Shown here in pieces: positions 27,298-36,277 of a stretch of 64,000 nt of DNA (the first letter of the stretch is position 1; each line of letters opens with the position of its first letter). Both the position numbers and the translations under genes were made by a program. The notes beneath the pieces are model-generated. The model was not told the origin of the DNA. It made no database searches and saw only the letters and a list, made by a program, of their open reading frames with translations. This DNA comes from Pseudomonas corrugata (lineage in GTDB: Bacteria; Pseudomonadota; Gammaproteobacteria; Pseudomonadales; Pseudomonadaceae), in NCBI RefSeq assembly GCF_001269905.1, contig NZ_LHVK01000006.1:62001-126000 (forward strand), written 5' to 3'.

Positions 27298-28392
27298 ATG
27301 AACGCTTCAATCACGCCTACCCGCAGCATGCGCGCCGCCGTCTGGCATGGCCGCAACGATATCCGTGTCGAAGATGTACCGTTGCCCGTTTCGCCGCCCG
27401 CCGGCTGGGTGCAGATCCGCGTGCAGTGGTGCGGCATCTGCGGCTCCGACCTGCATGAGTATGTGGCCGGGCCGGTGTTCATCCCGGTGGACGCGCCACA
27501 CCCGCTGACCGGTATCAAGGGCCAGTGCATCCTCGGCCACGAGTTTTGTGGCGAAATCGTCGAACTGGGTGCCGGAGTCGAGGGCTTCAGCGTTGGCGAG
27601 CCGGTGGCGGCGGATGCCTGCCAGCACTGCGGCACCTGCTACTACTGTACCCACGGGCTTTACAACATCTGCGAAAACCTGGCGTTCACCGGCCTGATGA
27701 ACAATGGTGCGTTCGCGGAACTGGTCAATGTGCCGGCCAATTTGCTCTACAAGTTGCCTGCCGATTTTCCTGCAGAGGCCGGCGCGCTGATCGAGCCGTT
27801 GGCGGTGGGCATGCACGCGGTGAAGAAAGCCGGCAGCCTGTTGGGCCAGAACGTTGTGGTGGTGGGCGCCGGGACCATTGGCCTGTGCACCATCATGTGT
27901 GCCAAGGCCGCCGGGGCGGCCCAGGTGATTGCCCTGGAAATGTCCGGTGCACGCAAGGCCAAGGCCCTGGAAGTCGGCGCCAGTCATGTCATCGATCCCA
28001 ACCAGTGCGATGCGTTGGCTGAAGTGCGCCGCCTGACCGGGGGGCTGGGCGCCGATGTCAGCTTCGAGTGCATCGGCAACAAGCACACCGCCAAGCTGGC
28101 CATCGACCTGATCCGCAAGGCCGGCAAATGCGTGCTGGTGGGGATTTTCGAGGAACCGAGCGAATTCAACTTCTTCGAACTGGTGTCTACCGAGAAGCAG
28201 GTGCTCGGCGCGCTGGCCTACAACGGCGAATTTGCCGATGTCATTGCGTTCATTGCTGATGGCCGCTTGGACATTTCTCCATTGGTAACCGGGCGCATCC
28301 AGTTGGAGCAGATTGTCGGGCAGGGATTCGAGGAACTGGTCAACAACAAGGAACACAACGTGAAAATCATTGTGTCACCGGCCCGGATCTGA
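27298..28392 (+). CDS. bdh: 2,3-Butanediol dehydrogenase, zinc-dependent
   Basis: 364 residues of the zinc alcohol dehydrogenase family. The catalytic zinc ligands are in CGICGSDLHEY and GHEFCGE. The structural-zinc Cys cluster reads ACQHCGTCYYCTHGLYNIC. The NAD-binding VVGAGTIGLC lies near residue 185. It oxidises 2,3-butanediol to acetoin, which enters the preceding AcoABC complex. GGAG stands 8 bases before the ATG. It is the last gene of the operon and is followed by a strong terminator. Confidence 0.92.
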   Translation: MNASITPTRSMRAAVWHGRNDIRVEDVPLPVSPPAGWVQIRVQWCGICGSDLHEYVAGPVFIPVDAPHPLTGIKGQCILGHEFCGEIVELGAGVEGFSVGEPVAADACQHCGTCYYCTHGLYNICENLAFTGLMNNGAFAELVNVPANLLYKLPADFPAEAGALIEPLAVGMHAVKKAGSLLGQNVVVVGAGTIGLCTIMCAKAAGAAQVIALEMSGARKAKALEVGASHVIDPNQCDALAEVRRLTGGLGADVSFECIGNKHTAKLAIDLIRKAGKCVLVGIFEEPSEFNFFELVSTEKQVLGALAYNGEFADVIAFIADGRLDISPLVTGRIQLEQIVGQGFEELVNNKEHNVKIIVSPARI

Positions 28393-28415
28393 GCTCAGCC
28401 TGATGTGGGCGATTG

Positions 28416-28446
28416 GCGATGGCCGGTAGCGACCATCGCATTTTTT
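28416..28446 (+). terminator. Rho-independent terminator of the aco operon
   Basis: GCGATGG and CCATCGC form a perfect 7-base stem with a 10-base loop, followed by ATTTTTTG, 24 bases after the bdh stop. Confidence 0.88.
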
Positions 28447-28455
28447 GCCGTGGGC

Positions 28456-29013
28456 TCAATCCGCTAGATAGGCTCGCCAGACGCGGCCCTCGTCGAGTTG
28501 CAACTGCTGTTCTTCCGTTTGCCGAAACTTGTGGTCGCAGTCGAGGAAGAACTCGTCGAGCTGTGGCGGCTCGATGTCGGTGTCGCTGAGCATCGTGTGG
28601 ACCTGTCCACGGTGGTGAATCTGGTGTTCGAACAGGTGCAGGAGCAACCGGTCGATTCGCTCGGGCACCACCGCACCGTCGGCGCGTACCAATTCGACGG
28701 ACCGGGCGAGGTCTTTCTCCCGCAGGGATTCGCAGAACGCCACCAGTCGCCGGTCGGTGCGGGCCTGGCTTCGAACCAGCTCGGCAAAGGCCAATGTCTC
28801 GGAGAAGTTCTTGATCTGACCGTCACGATCACCCTCCAGGGCGGTGAGGTAATAACGATCCACCTCCAGGATATGGCAGAGCGTGGCTTGTATGGACGGA
28901 AAGAACCCCGTGCGTCGCGTCAGGTATTCGTCCTCGCTCAACTGCGCACAGGTGCCGAGCAGGCGGTGGTTGGCCCACTGGTTGTTCAGGGCCTGGGCGA
29001 GGAAATAATTCAT
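28456..29013 (-). CDS. DinB family protein
   Basis: 185 residues from the ATG at 29013, which has GGAAGG 6 bases upstream. The four-helix DinB/YfiT fold is suggested by the three metal-binding His spaced as in the family: LCHILEVDRYY near residue 48, and HLFEHQIHHRGQVHTML near residues 125-140. DinB-like proteins are metal-dependent enzymes acting on small thiols or of unknown activity. This one has no informative neighbours. It converges on the aco operon, with REP copies upstream. Confidence 0.85.
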   Translation of the reverse strand: MNYFLAQALNNQWANHRLLGTCAQLSEDEYLTRRTGFFPSIQATLCHILEVDRYYLTALEGDRDGQIKNFSETLAFAELVRSQARTDRRLVAFCESLREKDLARSVELVRADGAVVPERIDRLLLHLFEHQIHHRGQVHTMLSDTDIEPPQLDEFFLDCDHKFRQTEEQQLQLDEGRVWRAYLAD

Positions 29014-29026
29014 GGTAAGCCTTCCT

Positions 29027-29248
29027 TGTGGGAGCGAGCCTGCTCGCGATAGCGGCGGTACATCCAGCATAGCCGTTCCAGACAGACCGCTATCGCGAGC
29101 AGGCTCGCTCCCACAGTGGGTTTATGTGCTGGCTGATAGTCCTCCATACACCTCGGTCAGTGTGGGAGCGAGCCTGCTCGCGATGACGGCGGTACATTCA
29201 GCATAGCCGTCCAGACAGACCGCTATCGCGAGCAGGCTCGCTCCCACG
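29027..29248. repeat. Two REP pairs in tandem, duplicated
   Basis: Four REP copies alternate: 29027-29055, 29088-29115, 29161-29189 and 29221-29248. The spacers of pair one and pair two are nearly identical (CGGTACAT[C/T]CAGCATAGCCGT...CAGACAGAC), so one whole pair was duplicated recently. Confidence 0.9.
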
Positions 29249-29269
29249 GGGGAGTTCATTTGCCTCGGG

Positions 29270-30187
29270 TCAGAGCCCCACATCCGGCAGCGCCGGTCGA
29301 TTCGCCAGGGCCTTGGCCATGATCTGTTCCACATACACCCGGTCTTCTTCCGGCAGGGCCAGGCGTGGTGGGCGGGTGAGGGCGCTGCCGCGGCCGGCGA
29401 TGGCTTCGCACAGCTTGATGCATTGCACCAGGTCGGCGCGGGCGTCGAGGTGCAGGATCGGCATCAGCCATTCGTAGATCGGCATCGCTTCGGCGAAACG
29501 CCCGGCGCGGGCCAGGCGGAAGATGGTTTCGCCTTCCTTCGGGAACACGTTGGACATGCCCGAGACCCAGCCTTCGGCGCCCACGGCGAGGCTTTCCAGC
29601 ACCACGTCGTCGAGGCCTGCGAACAGCACAAAGCGATCACCCACTTCATTGCGCACGTCGATGAAGCGTCGGGTATCGCCGGAGGAGTCCTTGAAACACA
29701 CCACGTTGTCGCAATCGGCCAGGGAAATCAGGATATCCGGGGTCACGTCGTTCTTGTAGATCGGTGGGTTGTTGTAAACCATCAGCGGCACGTCGGCATG
29801 CCGGGCGACATAGCGAAAGTGCTCGGCGGTTTCGAACGGCTTGGAGCCATAGACCAATGCTGGCATCAGCATCACACCGTCAACGCCGACCTTGCGCACC
29901 GCGTTGGCGACCTTGGCCGCCTGCACGCTGGTGAACTCGGCCACGCCGCAGATCACCGGCACCCTGCCGCGGGAGGCGTCCACCGCGACTTCGGTCACGG
30001 CGATTTTTTCTTCGGCGCTCAGCGAAGTGTTTTCCCCCACCGAACCACAGACCACCAGGCCCGAGACGCCGTCACGGATGACGTTGGAAATGACCTCATG
30101 GGTCTTGTCCAGGTTGATGGAGAAGTCTTCGTTGAATTGGGTGGTAACGGCGGGGAATACGCCGCTCCAGTTGATGCGTTTGCTCAT
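29270..30187 (-). CDS. lhpC: DapA-family lyase, likely 1-pyrroline-4-hydroxy-2-carboxylate deaminase
   Basis: 305 residues of the dihydrodipicolinate synthase/N-acetylneuraminate lyase family. The Schiff-base Lys is K166 (VCFKDSSGD) and the catalytic Tyr is in MVYNNPPI. GSVGENTSLS replaces the usual GTTGE loop. In hydroxyproline clusters this family member deaminates pyrroline-4-hydroxy-2-carboxylate to 2-ketoglutarate semialdehyde, and the surrounding genes support that role. It is last of the minus-strand operon and is followed by REP pairs. A repeat palindrome lies just upstream. Confidence 0.83.
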   Translation of the reverse strand: MSKRINWSGVFPAVTTQFNEDFSINLDKTHEVISNVIRDGVSGLVVCGSVGENTSLSAEEKIAVTEVAVDASRGRVPVICGVAEFTSVQAAKVANAVRKVGVDGVMLMPALVYGSKPFETAEHFRYVARHADVPLMVYNNPPIYKNDVTPDILISLADCDNVVCFKDSSGDTRRFIDVRNEVGDRFVLFAGLDDVVLESLAVGAEGWVSGMSNVFPKEGETIFRLARAGRFAEAMPIYEWLMPILHLDARADLVQCIKLCEAIAGRGSALTRPPRLALPEEDRVYVEQIMAKALANRPALPDVGL

Positions 30188-30213
30188 GGGTGGTTGTCTC
30201 CGGTGGTTAATGG

Positions 30214-30247
30214 TTTGTGGCGAGGGGATTCATCCCCTCGCCACAAA
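30214..30247. repeat. GTGGCGAGGGGAT palindrome
   Basis: Perfect inverted repeat with 16-base arms TTTGTGGCGAGGGGAT and its complement around TC, in the 83-base gap between two hydroxyproline genes. The same core recurs at 38.7, 42.8 and 59.3 kb. Confidence 0.85.
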
Positions 30248-30270
30248 GGGAATGTGCAAAGTCGAGAAAA

Positions 30271-31299
30271 TCATGCGCCAGGCCACGTATCTGAAAGCCG
30301 ATAGCCCTGCGGCCATGGATCAGCCGGGTCCAGCAGCAATTGATGCGTGCCGGTGATCCACGCCCGTCCGGCAATGCACGGATAGATCGCCGGGCGCCCG
30401 GCCACGTCGGTCAGCGAGTCGATGCGGCAATGGAACTCGGAGCCGATGATCGAGCGCCCGATGAACCGCTCGCCCACGTGCATCAACCCCTTGGCCTGCA
30501 GCACCGCCATGCGCGCCGAGCAACCGGTGCCGGTGGGGGAGCGGTCGATCTTGCCGGGCTGGATCACCACGGCGTTGGCGCCGGTCGCGACACCGGCTTC
30601 CATGACGATGGGCGCGGCGATCTGGCAGAACGAGATGTGCGACCAGTCTGGGTTCAGCGGATGCTCGAAACCCAGTTGCTCATTGGCGGCCCGGGTGATT
30701 TTCAGCCCGACGGCTACCAGGTCGGCGGCCTCGTCAGGGCGGATGGCAAAGCCCAGGCGCTGGGCGTCGGCGATGACGAAACTGTCGCCGCCATAGGCGG
30801 TGTCCACCTGCAGCGAGCCCAGGCCCTCGACTTCGATCCAGGCGTCGAGACGGTCGGCGAAGGAGGGCACGTTCTTGATCTCCACCCGTTGCACCTTGCC
30901 GTCGCGGCAGTCGGCGAGGGCTTCAATCAACCCGCCAGGGGCTTCGAGCACCAGGCGGGTCTGGGGTTCGGTCATGGGCAGGATGCCGCTGTCCAGCAGC
31001 ACGGTGGCCACGCACAGGGAGTTGGAGCCGGACATCGGCGGCGTGTCGACCGGCTCCATGATGATCCAGGCCATCTGCGCCCGAGGGTCCTTGGCCGGCA
31101 CCAGCAGGTTGACGTGGCGGAACACGCCGCCACGGGGTTCGTTGAGGACGAAGTTGCGCAGGGTCTGGTCCCGGGCGATCCAGCGCGACTGTTCCCACAC
31201 GGTGGCACCGGGGGGCGGGGCGACGCCGCCGACTATCACATCGCCGACTTCGCCTTCGGCGTGGCAGCTGACGATGTGGATGATTTTTGATGAGCGCAT
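30271..31299 (-). CDS. Proline racemase family protein with Ser/Thr in place of the catalytic Cys pair
   Basis: 342 residues from the ATG at 31299, with AAGGAA about 9 bases upstream. Family racemases and epimerases use two Cys. Here the first position is S90 (PPMSGSNS, also lacking the usual His) and the second is T256 (DRSPTGTG). The Cys/Thr pair is known from trans-3-hydroxyproline dehydratases, so a dehydratase rather than an epimerase is likely, but Ser/Thr is a further departure. Its place between the ABC transporter and the DapA-family lyase fits hydroxyproline use. The substrate is inferred. Confidence 0.75.
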   Translation of the reverse strand: MRSSKIIHIVSCHAEGEVGDVIVGGVAPPPGATVWEQSRWIARDQTLRNFVLNEPRGGVFRHVNLLVPAKDPRAQMAWIIMEPVDTPPMSGSNSLCVATVLLDSGILPMTEPQTRLVLEAPGGLIEALADCRDGKVQRVEIKNVPSFADRLDAWIEVEGLGSLQVDTAYGGDSFVIADAQRLGFAIRPDEAADLVAVGLKITRAANEQLGFEHPLNPDWSHISFCQIAAPIVMEAGVATGANAVVIQPGKIDRSPTGTGCSARMAVLQAKGLMHVGERFIGRSIIGSEFHCRIDSLTDVAGRPAIYPCIAGRAWITGTHQLLLDPADPWPQGYRLSDTWPGA

Positions 31300-31330
31300 T
31301 GGGCTGTTCCTTGTGTTGTCCGTTCCGGCC

Positions 31331-31397
31331 TCATCGCGAGCAGGCTCGCTCCCACAGGGTACAAATCCCATGTGGGAGCGGGCTTGCTCGCGAAGGG
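31331..31397. repeat. REP pair
   Basis: Two facing REP copies, 31331-31356 and 31371-31397, separated by only 14 bases, lie inside the operon between the ATPase gene and the racemase-family gene. Confidence 0.85.
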
Positions 31398-31405
31398 GTC
31401 ATTGG

Positions 31406-32128
31406 CTATTTCACCGACTTGAGAAACGCCGCCGTCTCCCGTTGCATCGGGTTGCCGATCACCTGGTCCGGCGGCCCGATCTCATGCACCCGGCCATTGC
31501 AAAAGAACGCCACGCGGTCGGACACGTCCCGGGCGAAACGGATCTCGTGGGTCACCAGCACCATGGTCATGCCGTCCTCGGCGAGCATGCGCATGGTGTC
31601 CAGTACTTCCCCCACCAGTTGCGGGTCCAGGGCCGAGGTGGCTTCATCGAACAGCATGTAGTCCGGCGACATCGCCAGGGCCCGGGCGATGGCCATGCGC
31701 TGTTGCTGGCCGCCGGAGAGCTTGTTCGGAAAGGCCTTGAGCTTGTCCCCCAGGCCCACGTGCTCCAGCTGTTTCACCGCCAGGGCCTCGGCCTCCTGTT
31801 TGCTCTTGCCCAGCACCTTGCGCGGCGCCAGCATCACGTTCTCCAGCACGGTCAGGTGCGGGAAGGCGTTCCATTGCTGGAAGACGATGCCGATCTTCTG
31901 CCGCAAGTGATTGAGGTCGGTGGCGCGGTCATGCACCTCGACGCCGTCCACGCGAATGCTGCCTTGCTGGATCGGCTCCAGACCGTTGATGCACATCAGC
32001 AGGGTCGACTTGCCGGAACCCGAGCCACCGATGATCGACACCACTTCACCCTTGTCCACGGTGAGGCTCACACCCTTGACGACTTCCAGGTCACCGAAGG
32101 ACTTGTGCACGTTCTCGATCTCAATCAT
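31406..32128 (-). CDS. Amino-acid ABC transporter ATP-binding protein
   Basis: 240 residues from the ATG at 32128, with CAGGAA just upstream; it overlaps the end of the preceding permease gene by 8 bases. Walker A GGSGSGKST, signature LSGGQQQR, Walker B DYMLFDEAT and the H-loop VTHE are all intact. Length and sequence fit the polar amino-acid (HisP/GlnQ) subfamily. It energises the two permeases encoded just upstream, here probably for import of hydroxyproline. Confidence 0.9.
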   Translation of the reverse strand: MIEIENVHKSFGDLEVVKGVSLTVDKGEVVSIIGGSGSGKSTLLMCINGLEPIQQGSIRVDGVEVHDRATDLNHLRQKIGIVFQQWNAFPHLTVLENVMLAPRKVLGKSKQEAEALAVKQLEHVGLGDKLKAFPNKLSGGQQQRMAIARALAMSPDYMLFDEATSALDPQLVGEVLDTMRMLAEDGMTMVLVTHEIRFARDVSDRVAFFCNGRVHEIGPPDQVIGNPMQRETAAFLKSVK

Positions 32129-32771
32129 TTTCCTGCCACCTTCTTTCCAGACGTGCGCCAAGGCGGGCAACCACCAGGCTCATCACGTAGTAAATGAGGC
32201 CTGCGATGCACAGCACCAACAGGGGTTCCTGAATGCGCGTGACGATGGTTTGCGAAGCACGCAGCAGTTCGACGATGCCGATCCACATCACCAGCGCGGT
32301 ATCCTTCATCACCCCGAGTATCAGGTTCAGCCAGCCGGGAAAGGCTACGCGCGTGGCAATCGGCAGGACGATGAAGCGCAGGTCCTGCAGGTAGCTCAAG
32401 CCCAGGGAGCGGCTGGCCCGTCGGGTGCTCAGCGGCACCGCCAGCACCCCGCCACGGACGATTTCGGTGAAGTACGCGGCGGCGTAGACCCCGAGCACGA
32501 TGCAGCCGACGGCGAAGGCGCTGAGGTTCAGGCCGACGATGCTCTTGAGCGAGTTGAACAGCACGAACTGGATCAGCAACGGCACGCTGCGAAACACGTC
32601 CAGGATCCAGGCCAGTGGCAGGCTGGCACGGGGCAACAGCGCCCGGAGCAGGCCGCACAGCAACCCGGCCAGGGTGCCGAGCAGGATCGACCAGGCGGTC
32701 AACTGCAGCGTGACCCAGGCCCCCTCGAGCAAGAACAACAGGTCGTTAACGGTGAGGCTTGTTGCAAACAT
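32121..32771 (-). CDS. Amino-acid ABC transporter permease (second)
   Basis: 216 residues from the ATG at 32771, with GAGG 8 bases upstream. Several membrane helices surround the EAA loop (RASRSLGLSYLQDLRFIVLP), typical of HisM/GlnP-type permeases. It follows the other permease gene by 9 bases and overlaps the ATPase gene. The two permeases should form the membrane heterodimer of the importer. Confidence 0.9.
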   Translation of the reverse strand: MFATSLTVNDLLFLLEGAWVTLQLTAWSILLGTLAGLLCGLLRALLPRASLPLAWILDVFRSVPLLIQFVLFNSLKSIVGLNLSAFAVGCIVLGVYAAAYFTEIVRGGVLAVPLSTRRASRSLGLSYLQDLRFIVLPIATRVAFPGWLNLILGVMKDTALVMWIGIVELLRASQTIVTRIQEPLLVLCIAGLIYYVMSLVVARLGARLERRWQEND

Positions 32772-32780
32772 GACCAACCC

Positions 32781-33446
32781 TCAGTAGCGGAACAGGCGCC
32801 AGGACAACAGTCGGGCGAGCCCGACGATGAGCTTGGCGATCAGGTAATACAGCGCGGCCGCGAGGGCGAAGTATTCGAAGGTGCGGAACGTCTTGACGTT
32901 GTATTCCTGGGTCACCCCGGTAAGGTCGTTGTTCAGGCCGACCACCACCCCCAGTGAGGTCATCAGCACTGCCCAGACCATCTGGTTGGTCAGCGGGTAG
33001 AACACGATGCGCAGCAGTTGCGGGACGATGATCATCCGATAGGCCTGGAACGCGCTCATGCCTAGAGAGCGGGCGGCGCGCATCTGCGTCCCGGGCACTG
33101 CCTTGAGGCCTCCGCGAAAGTTCTCCGCCAGGTAGCCGGCATTGTTGAAGGTGATCCCGGCCAGCAAGGCCAGCCAGGAACTGACGTGCAGGCCGAGGGA
33201 GCCGAGGCCGAAGTAGAGGATGTAGATCTGGAACAGCGACGGTGTGTTGCGGGCGATGGACACCCAACCGTTTCCGATACCGCGCAGCACTGGATGACGC
33301 GCCTGGCGCATGACCGTCAGCACTAGGGCGATCAGCACGCCGAAGATCATCGACAGCGCCGCGGTCTCGAACGTGACCCAGGCCCCGGCGAGCATGTCGG
33401 GCAACGCGCGCAGGGCCGGGCGCCATTGGAAGCTGTAGTCAAACAT
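32781..33446 (-). CDS. Amino-acid ABC transporter permease (first)
   Basis: 221 residues with about five membrane helices and the EAA loop MRAARSLGMSAFQAYRMIIVP. HisQ/GlnP family. The ATG lies within the last codons of the AcnX gene (8-base overlap), so it is coupled to it. Together with the next permease and the ATPase it completes the importer served by the binding protein two genes upstream. Confidence 0.9.
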   Translation of the reverse strand: MFDYSFQWRPALRALPDMLAGAWVTFETAALSMIFGVLIALVLTVMRQARHPVLRGIGNGWVSIARNTPSLFQIYILYFGLGSLGLHVSSWLALLAGITFNNAGYLAENFRGGLKAVPGTQMRAARSLGMSAFQAYRMIIVPQLLRIVFYPLTNQMVWAVLMTSLGVVVGLNNDLTGVTQEYNVKTFRTFEYFALAAALYYLIAKLIVGLARLLSWRLFRY

Positions 33447-35217
33447 GGAAGGGGTTCCCCTGGCGGGTGGCAGGTTGCAGCCAGAGCGGCGGCTGACCAG
33501 TGGCGGAGGCGTTGCACGCGGCGTCGACGCAGGCCGCGAGGCTGGCGAAGTGCACCCCGCGTCCCACCAGACCGGGCGCGTAATGAGCGTATTTGCCGGA
33601 GTTGGTCATCAGGGTGATGGCAGCGGGTGGGATGACCGGTTCGCCCAGCATGCACCAGCAGGTGTCGGTCACCAGCGTCGCGCCGAAGGCTTCGATGGCG
33701 TCCAGGTGACCTGCCAGGCGGGCCTGCTCCAGTACTGCTCGGCCGCAGGTGATGGCCAACACCACGCCCGGGTGCTTGCTCCGGCTGGCGCAGAGCGAAG
33801 CCAGGGTTGCAAATTCGCTGAGGGAAAAGTGCGGGTTGCCCAGGGAGACCACGTCCACCCGGTTGTCCCGGGCGCTGTTGAGTTCGCGCCAACTGGCAAG
33901 CAGGCCCGCAGCATCGACCGTTTCCACCTGCGTCGGACAGTCTGCTGCCACGGCATTGACCGGCTCGAGGGCTTCCGGCGTCACCCCGGCGAAGTGGAAC
34001 AATGGCGCGGCACTGGTGGTGGCGAAAGCAGCGCCGAAGGCCTTCAGGTCATCCAGAGTGGGCGCGGCGTGCTCCAGACCGCGTATCAAAGGGATACGCC
34101 GGCCCGTCAGGCTGCCGATGTGATAGCCCAGCAGCGGATAGAAACTGTCGTCGACGTCGCCCAATCCCTGCACGTCGACGATCAGCCTGGCCTTGCGCGG
34201 GTCGTCCAGGTGACAGCCGGTCAAGGGTGCCCGGCCGCACAAGGCGATACAGATATCCAGGAAGTCCGGGTACTTCTGCGTGCGAGCCCCGAGCACACTG
34301 TTGGCGTAGACCACCGCGTTGGACTCGGCCCAGACGATCTGCTCGCCGGCCTTGGGCGCGGTGTCCAGCAGATACGGCGCGCAAGTGAAGCTCAACTGCG
34401 CGCCCATCGCCATGTAGGCATCGCCCAGGGCACTGGCCGGTTCACCCAGGGTCGGGTCTACGCCCAGTTCACGCCAGCGGCGCTGGTCCACGGAAATGGA
34501 ATTGAGGGTGGTGGGTACGCGCACTTTTGCGTCCCACTGCACCAGTTGCTCGGCAAAGCGCAGGCTGGCCGGGCCGGTGTAGATGCAACCGTCGATGTGG
34601 GCTTGGGTCACGTCCAACAGCTGCGTGGCTCCCTGGATTTCGGCCATGCGCAGTACGATTTGCATGGCTACCTGGGCGGCCTTGCCATGGCTGCCGTCGA
34701 GCAGTGCCCGGTCCTGTTCGGTGAGGTTGACCGTAGACGGCGTGGGCGGCTGCAAGGGGATGTCGGCCCCATACCAATGATCGTTGGGGCGACGGCCGGA
34801 CAAGGTCAGGCAATTGCCTTCGACGCGCACAAAACCCTGGCCGCGCAAGCTGTCGAAGGCTTCACGACCGATCTGCACGACCGGCAGGGAACGCTGGAAA
34901 ATCAACTGCGCCACCAGCACGCCCAAGGTCAGGATCTCGTCCGTTTCGGCCAGCACCAGCGCTGCGGGTGCATGGCCGTTACTGATTAGCTCCATCAAGA
35001 CGCTGCTGCCGGTGCATGAGCCGCGTCCGCTGGGAATTGCCAGCACGCGCCCGGCCAGACGCTCGCCGCTGAGCGGGTGATGCCGGTCGATGATTTCACC
35101 GCTGGACGGATCCACACCGCCCCAGAAACTCAAGCCCACATCGGCAAAGAGCAGGGCGCCCTGGGCGGCACCCTCCACCAGACTGCGGCCCATGACGCGG
35201 ACAGGCGTACTTGGCAT
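33439..35217 (-). CDS. Aconitase X (AcnX), likely cis-3-hydroxy-L-proline dehydratase
   Basis: 592 residues: an N-terminal swivel domain (formerly DUF126, about 1-135, with PSGRGSCTGSS) fused to the large AcnX domain (formerly DUF521, with Cys residues such as LTGCHLDD and DTCWCMLGEP). This is the fused type of AcnX. Characterised bacterial members dehydrate cis-3-hydroxy-L-proline to pyrroline-2-carboxylate. Neighbouring racemase-family and transporter genes support that reading. It starts 10 bases after the binding-protein gene ends. Confidence 0.83.
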   Translation of the reverse strand: MPSTPVRVMGRSLVEGAAQGALLFADVGLSFWGGVDPSSGEIIDRHHPLSGERLAGRVLAIPSGRGSCTGSSVLMELISNGHAPAALVLAETDEILTLGVLVAQLIFQRSLPVVQIGREAFDSLRGQGFVRVEGNCLTLSGRRPNDHWYGADIPLQPPTPSTVNLTEQDRALLDGSHGKAAQVAMQIVLRMAEIQGATQLLDVTQAHIDGCIYTGPASLRFAEQLVQWDAKVRVPTTLNSISVDQRRWRELGVDPTLGEPASALGDAYMAMGAQLSFTCAPYLLDTAPKAGEQIVWAESNAVVYANSVLGARTQKYPDFLDICIALCGRAPLTGCHLDDPRKARLIVDVQGLGDVDDSFYPLLGYHIGSLTGRRIPLIRGLEHAAPTLDDLKAFGAAFATTSAAPLFHFAGVTPEALEPVNAVAADCPTQVETVDAAGLLASWRELNSARDNRVDVVSLGNPHFSLSEFATLASLCASRSKHPGVVLAITCGRAVLEQARLAGHLDAIEAFGATLVTDTCWCMLGEPVIPPAAITLMTNSGKYAHYAPGLVGRGVHFASLAACVDAACNASATGQPPLWLQPATRQGNPFHV

Positions 35218-35227
35218 GCCGCGATCC

Positions 35228-36046
35228 TCAGTAATAGACCTGGGGAACGGTCAGGTCGGCCGGCGGGATATCGGTGCCGACCCATTTGACGAACAGCTCT
35301 TTGTAACGGCCGGTGCGCACCTGTTGGTTGACGAACAGGTTGAGGTAGTTGATCAGGCCGAACTCGCTACGCTTGGCGCCGAGGGACACATAGTCGATGA
35401 CATAAGGCGCGTCACCGGCGATCTTCAGGTTTTTGTATTTGCCCGACTTGATGGTTGCGGCCGCCACGGTATTGGTCACCACCGTCGCGTCGATGTGCCC
35501 TTGGGCGACGGCCAGCAGCGTGTCGTTCTGCGACTGGTAGGCACGGAAACTGCCGCTGCCCCAGTTCTTCTGGTCTTTCTCCAGGGCGATGGCTTCGTAG
35601 GTGCCGCTGGTATTGCCCACGGCCTTGCCCTTGAGGTCGGCGAAGCTGTTGATGCCGGTGTTGTCGCGGGTCAGCACCACCATCTGGAAGGCGAAGTAGG
35701 GCACGGTCAGGCCAACCGTCTTGGCTCGCTCCAGGGTGTCGGAGGTGGAGGCGACGATGACATCGGCACGCCCGGAAATCAGCGCCGGGATCCGGTCCGG
35801 GAACGGCGTTTCCACCACTTCGGCATCTACCCCCAGGACCTTCGCCAGATCATGACAGTAGTCCACGTCGAAGCCCGCCGGTTTGTTGCTTTCGTCACGA
35901 AAACCCATCGGCGGGAAGTCCAGGGTCACGGCGCAGCGCAGCTTGCCGGAGCCGATGATGTCATCGAGCTTGTCGGCATAGGCGGGGGTGATGAACAGAG
36001 GTGCCAGGACGACACTTAACGCTACGGCCAATGCAGGGTTTTTCAT
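35228..36046 (-). CDS. Amino-acid ABC transporter substrate-binding protein
   Basis: 272 residues with a signal peptide ending near TPAYADKL, so periplasmic. It is a family 3 solute-binding protein (GKLRCAVTLDFPPMGFRDE, GFDVDYCHDLAKVLG, DVIVASTSDT). It is the first gene of the minus-strand operon that continues with AcnX, two permeases, the ATPase, the racemase-family protein and the DapA-family lyase. Hydroxyproline or a related imino acid is the likely ligand. A GTATAC operator lies about 50 bases upstream. Confidence 0.9.
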   Translation of the reverse strand: MKNPALAVALSVVLAPLFITPAYADKLDDIIGSGKLRCAVTLDFPPMGFRDESNKPAGFDVDYCHDLAKVLGVDAEVVETPFPDRIPALISGRADVIVASTSDTLERAKTVGLTVPYFAFQMVVLTRDNTGINSFADLKGKAVGNTSGTYEAIALEKDQKNWGSGSFRAYQSQNDTLLAVAQGHIDATVVTNTVAAATIKSGKYKNLKIAGDAPYVIDYVSLGAKRSEFGLINYLNLFVNQQVRTGRYKELFVKWVGTDIPPADLTVPQVYY

Positions 36047-36094
36047 AAATGCCTCGCTGTCGAATAAATGCGGTGAGATATCGTATTGAGGATT

Positions 36095-36104
36095 TCGTAT
36101 ACGA
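36095..36104. promoter_or_regulatory. GTATAC operator of the hydroxyproline uptake operon
   Basis: The palindrome TCGTATACGA, widened to ATnTCGTATACGAnAT, lies 49 bases before the binding-protein ATG. A half copy (ATATCGTATTGA) is at 36078-36089. A 9/10 match precedes the GntR/FCD gene at 42740-42749, so that regulator is the likely binder. Confidence 0.6.
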
Positions 36105-36277
36105 TATTAGATAAGCAATCGGCGTGCCTGTCTGGCGAACTTCTCGCTTTCATGGGTAATCCATTGATTACAAAGCAGTAATAAGAAGCGTGGGCGCGAA
36201 AGGTGCCAATGGCCGTTTCAGTCAGGTGTTACAGATGGGAGCACTGGGCGCTCCGGCGCCCTGTAAGGGAACAGAAT

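Noticed and set aside
33445..34989. Open frame of 514 codons antisense to the AcnX gene
   Set aside because: The minus strand carries an intact AcnX in a tight operon; the plus-strand product has no family features.
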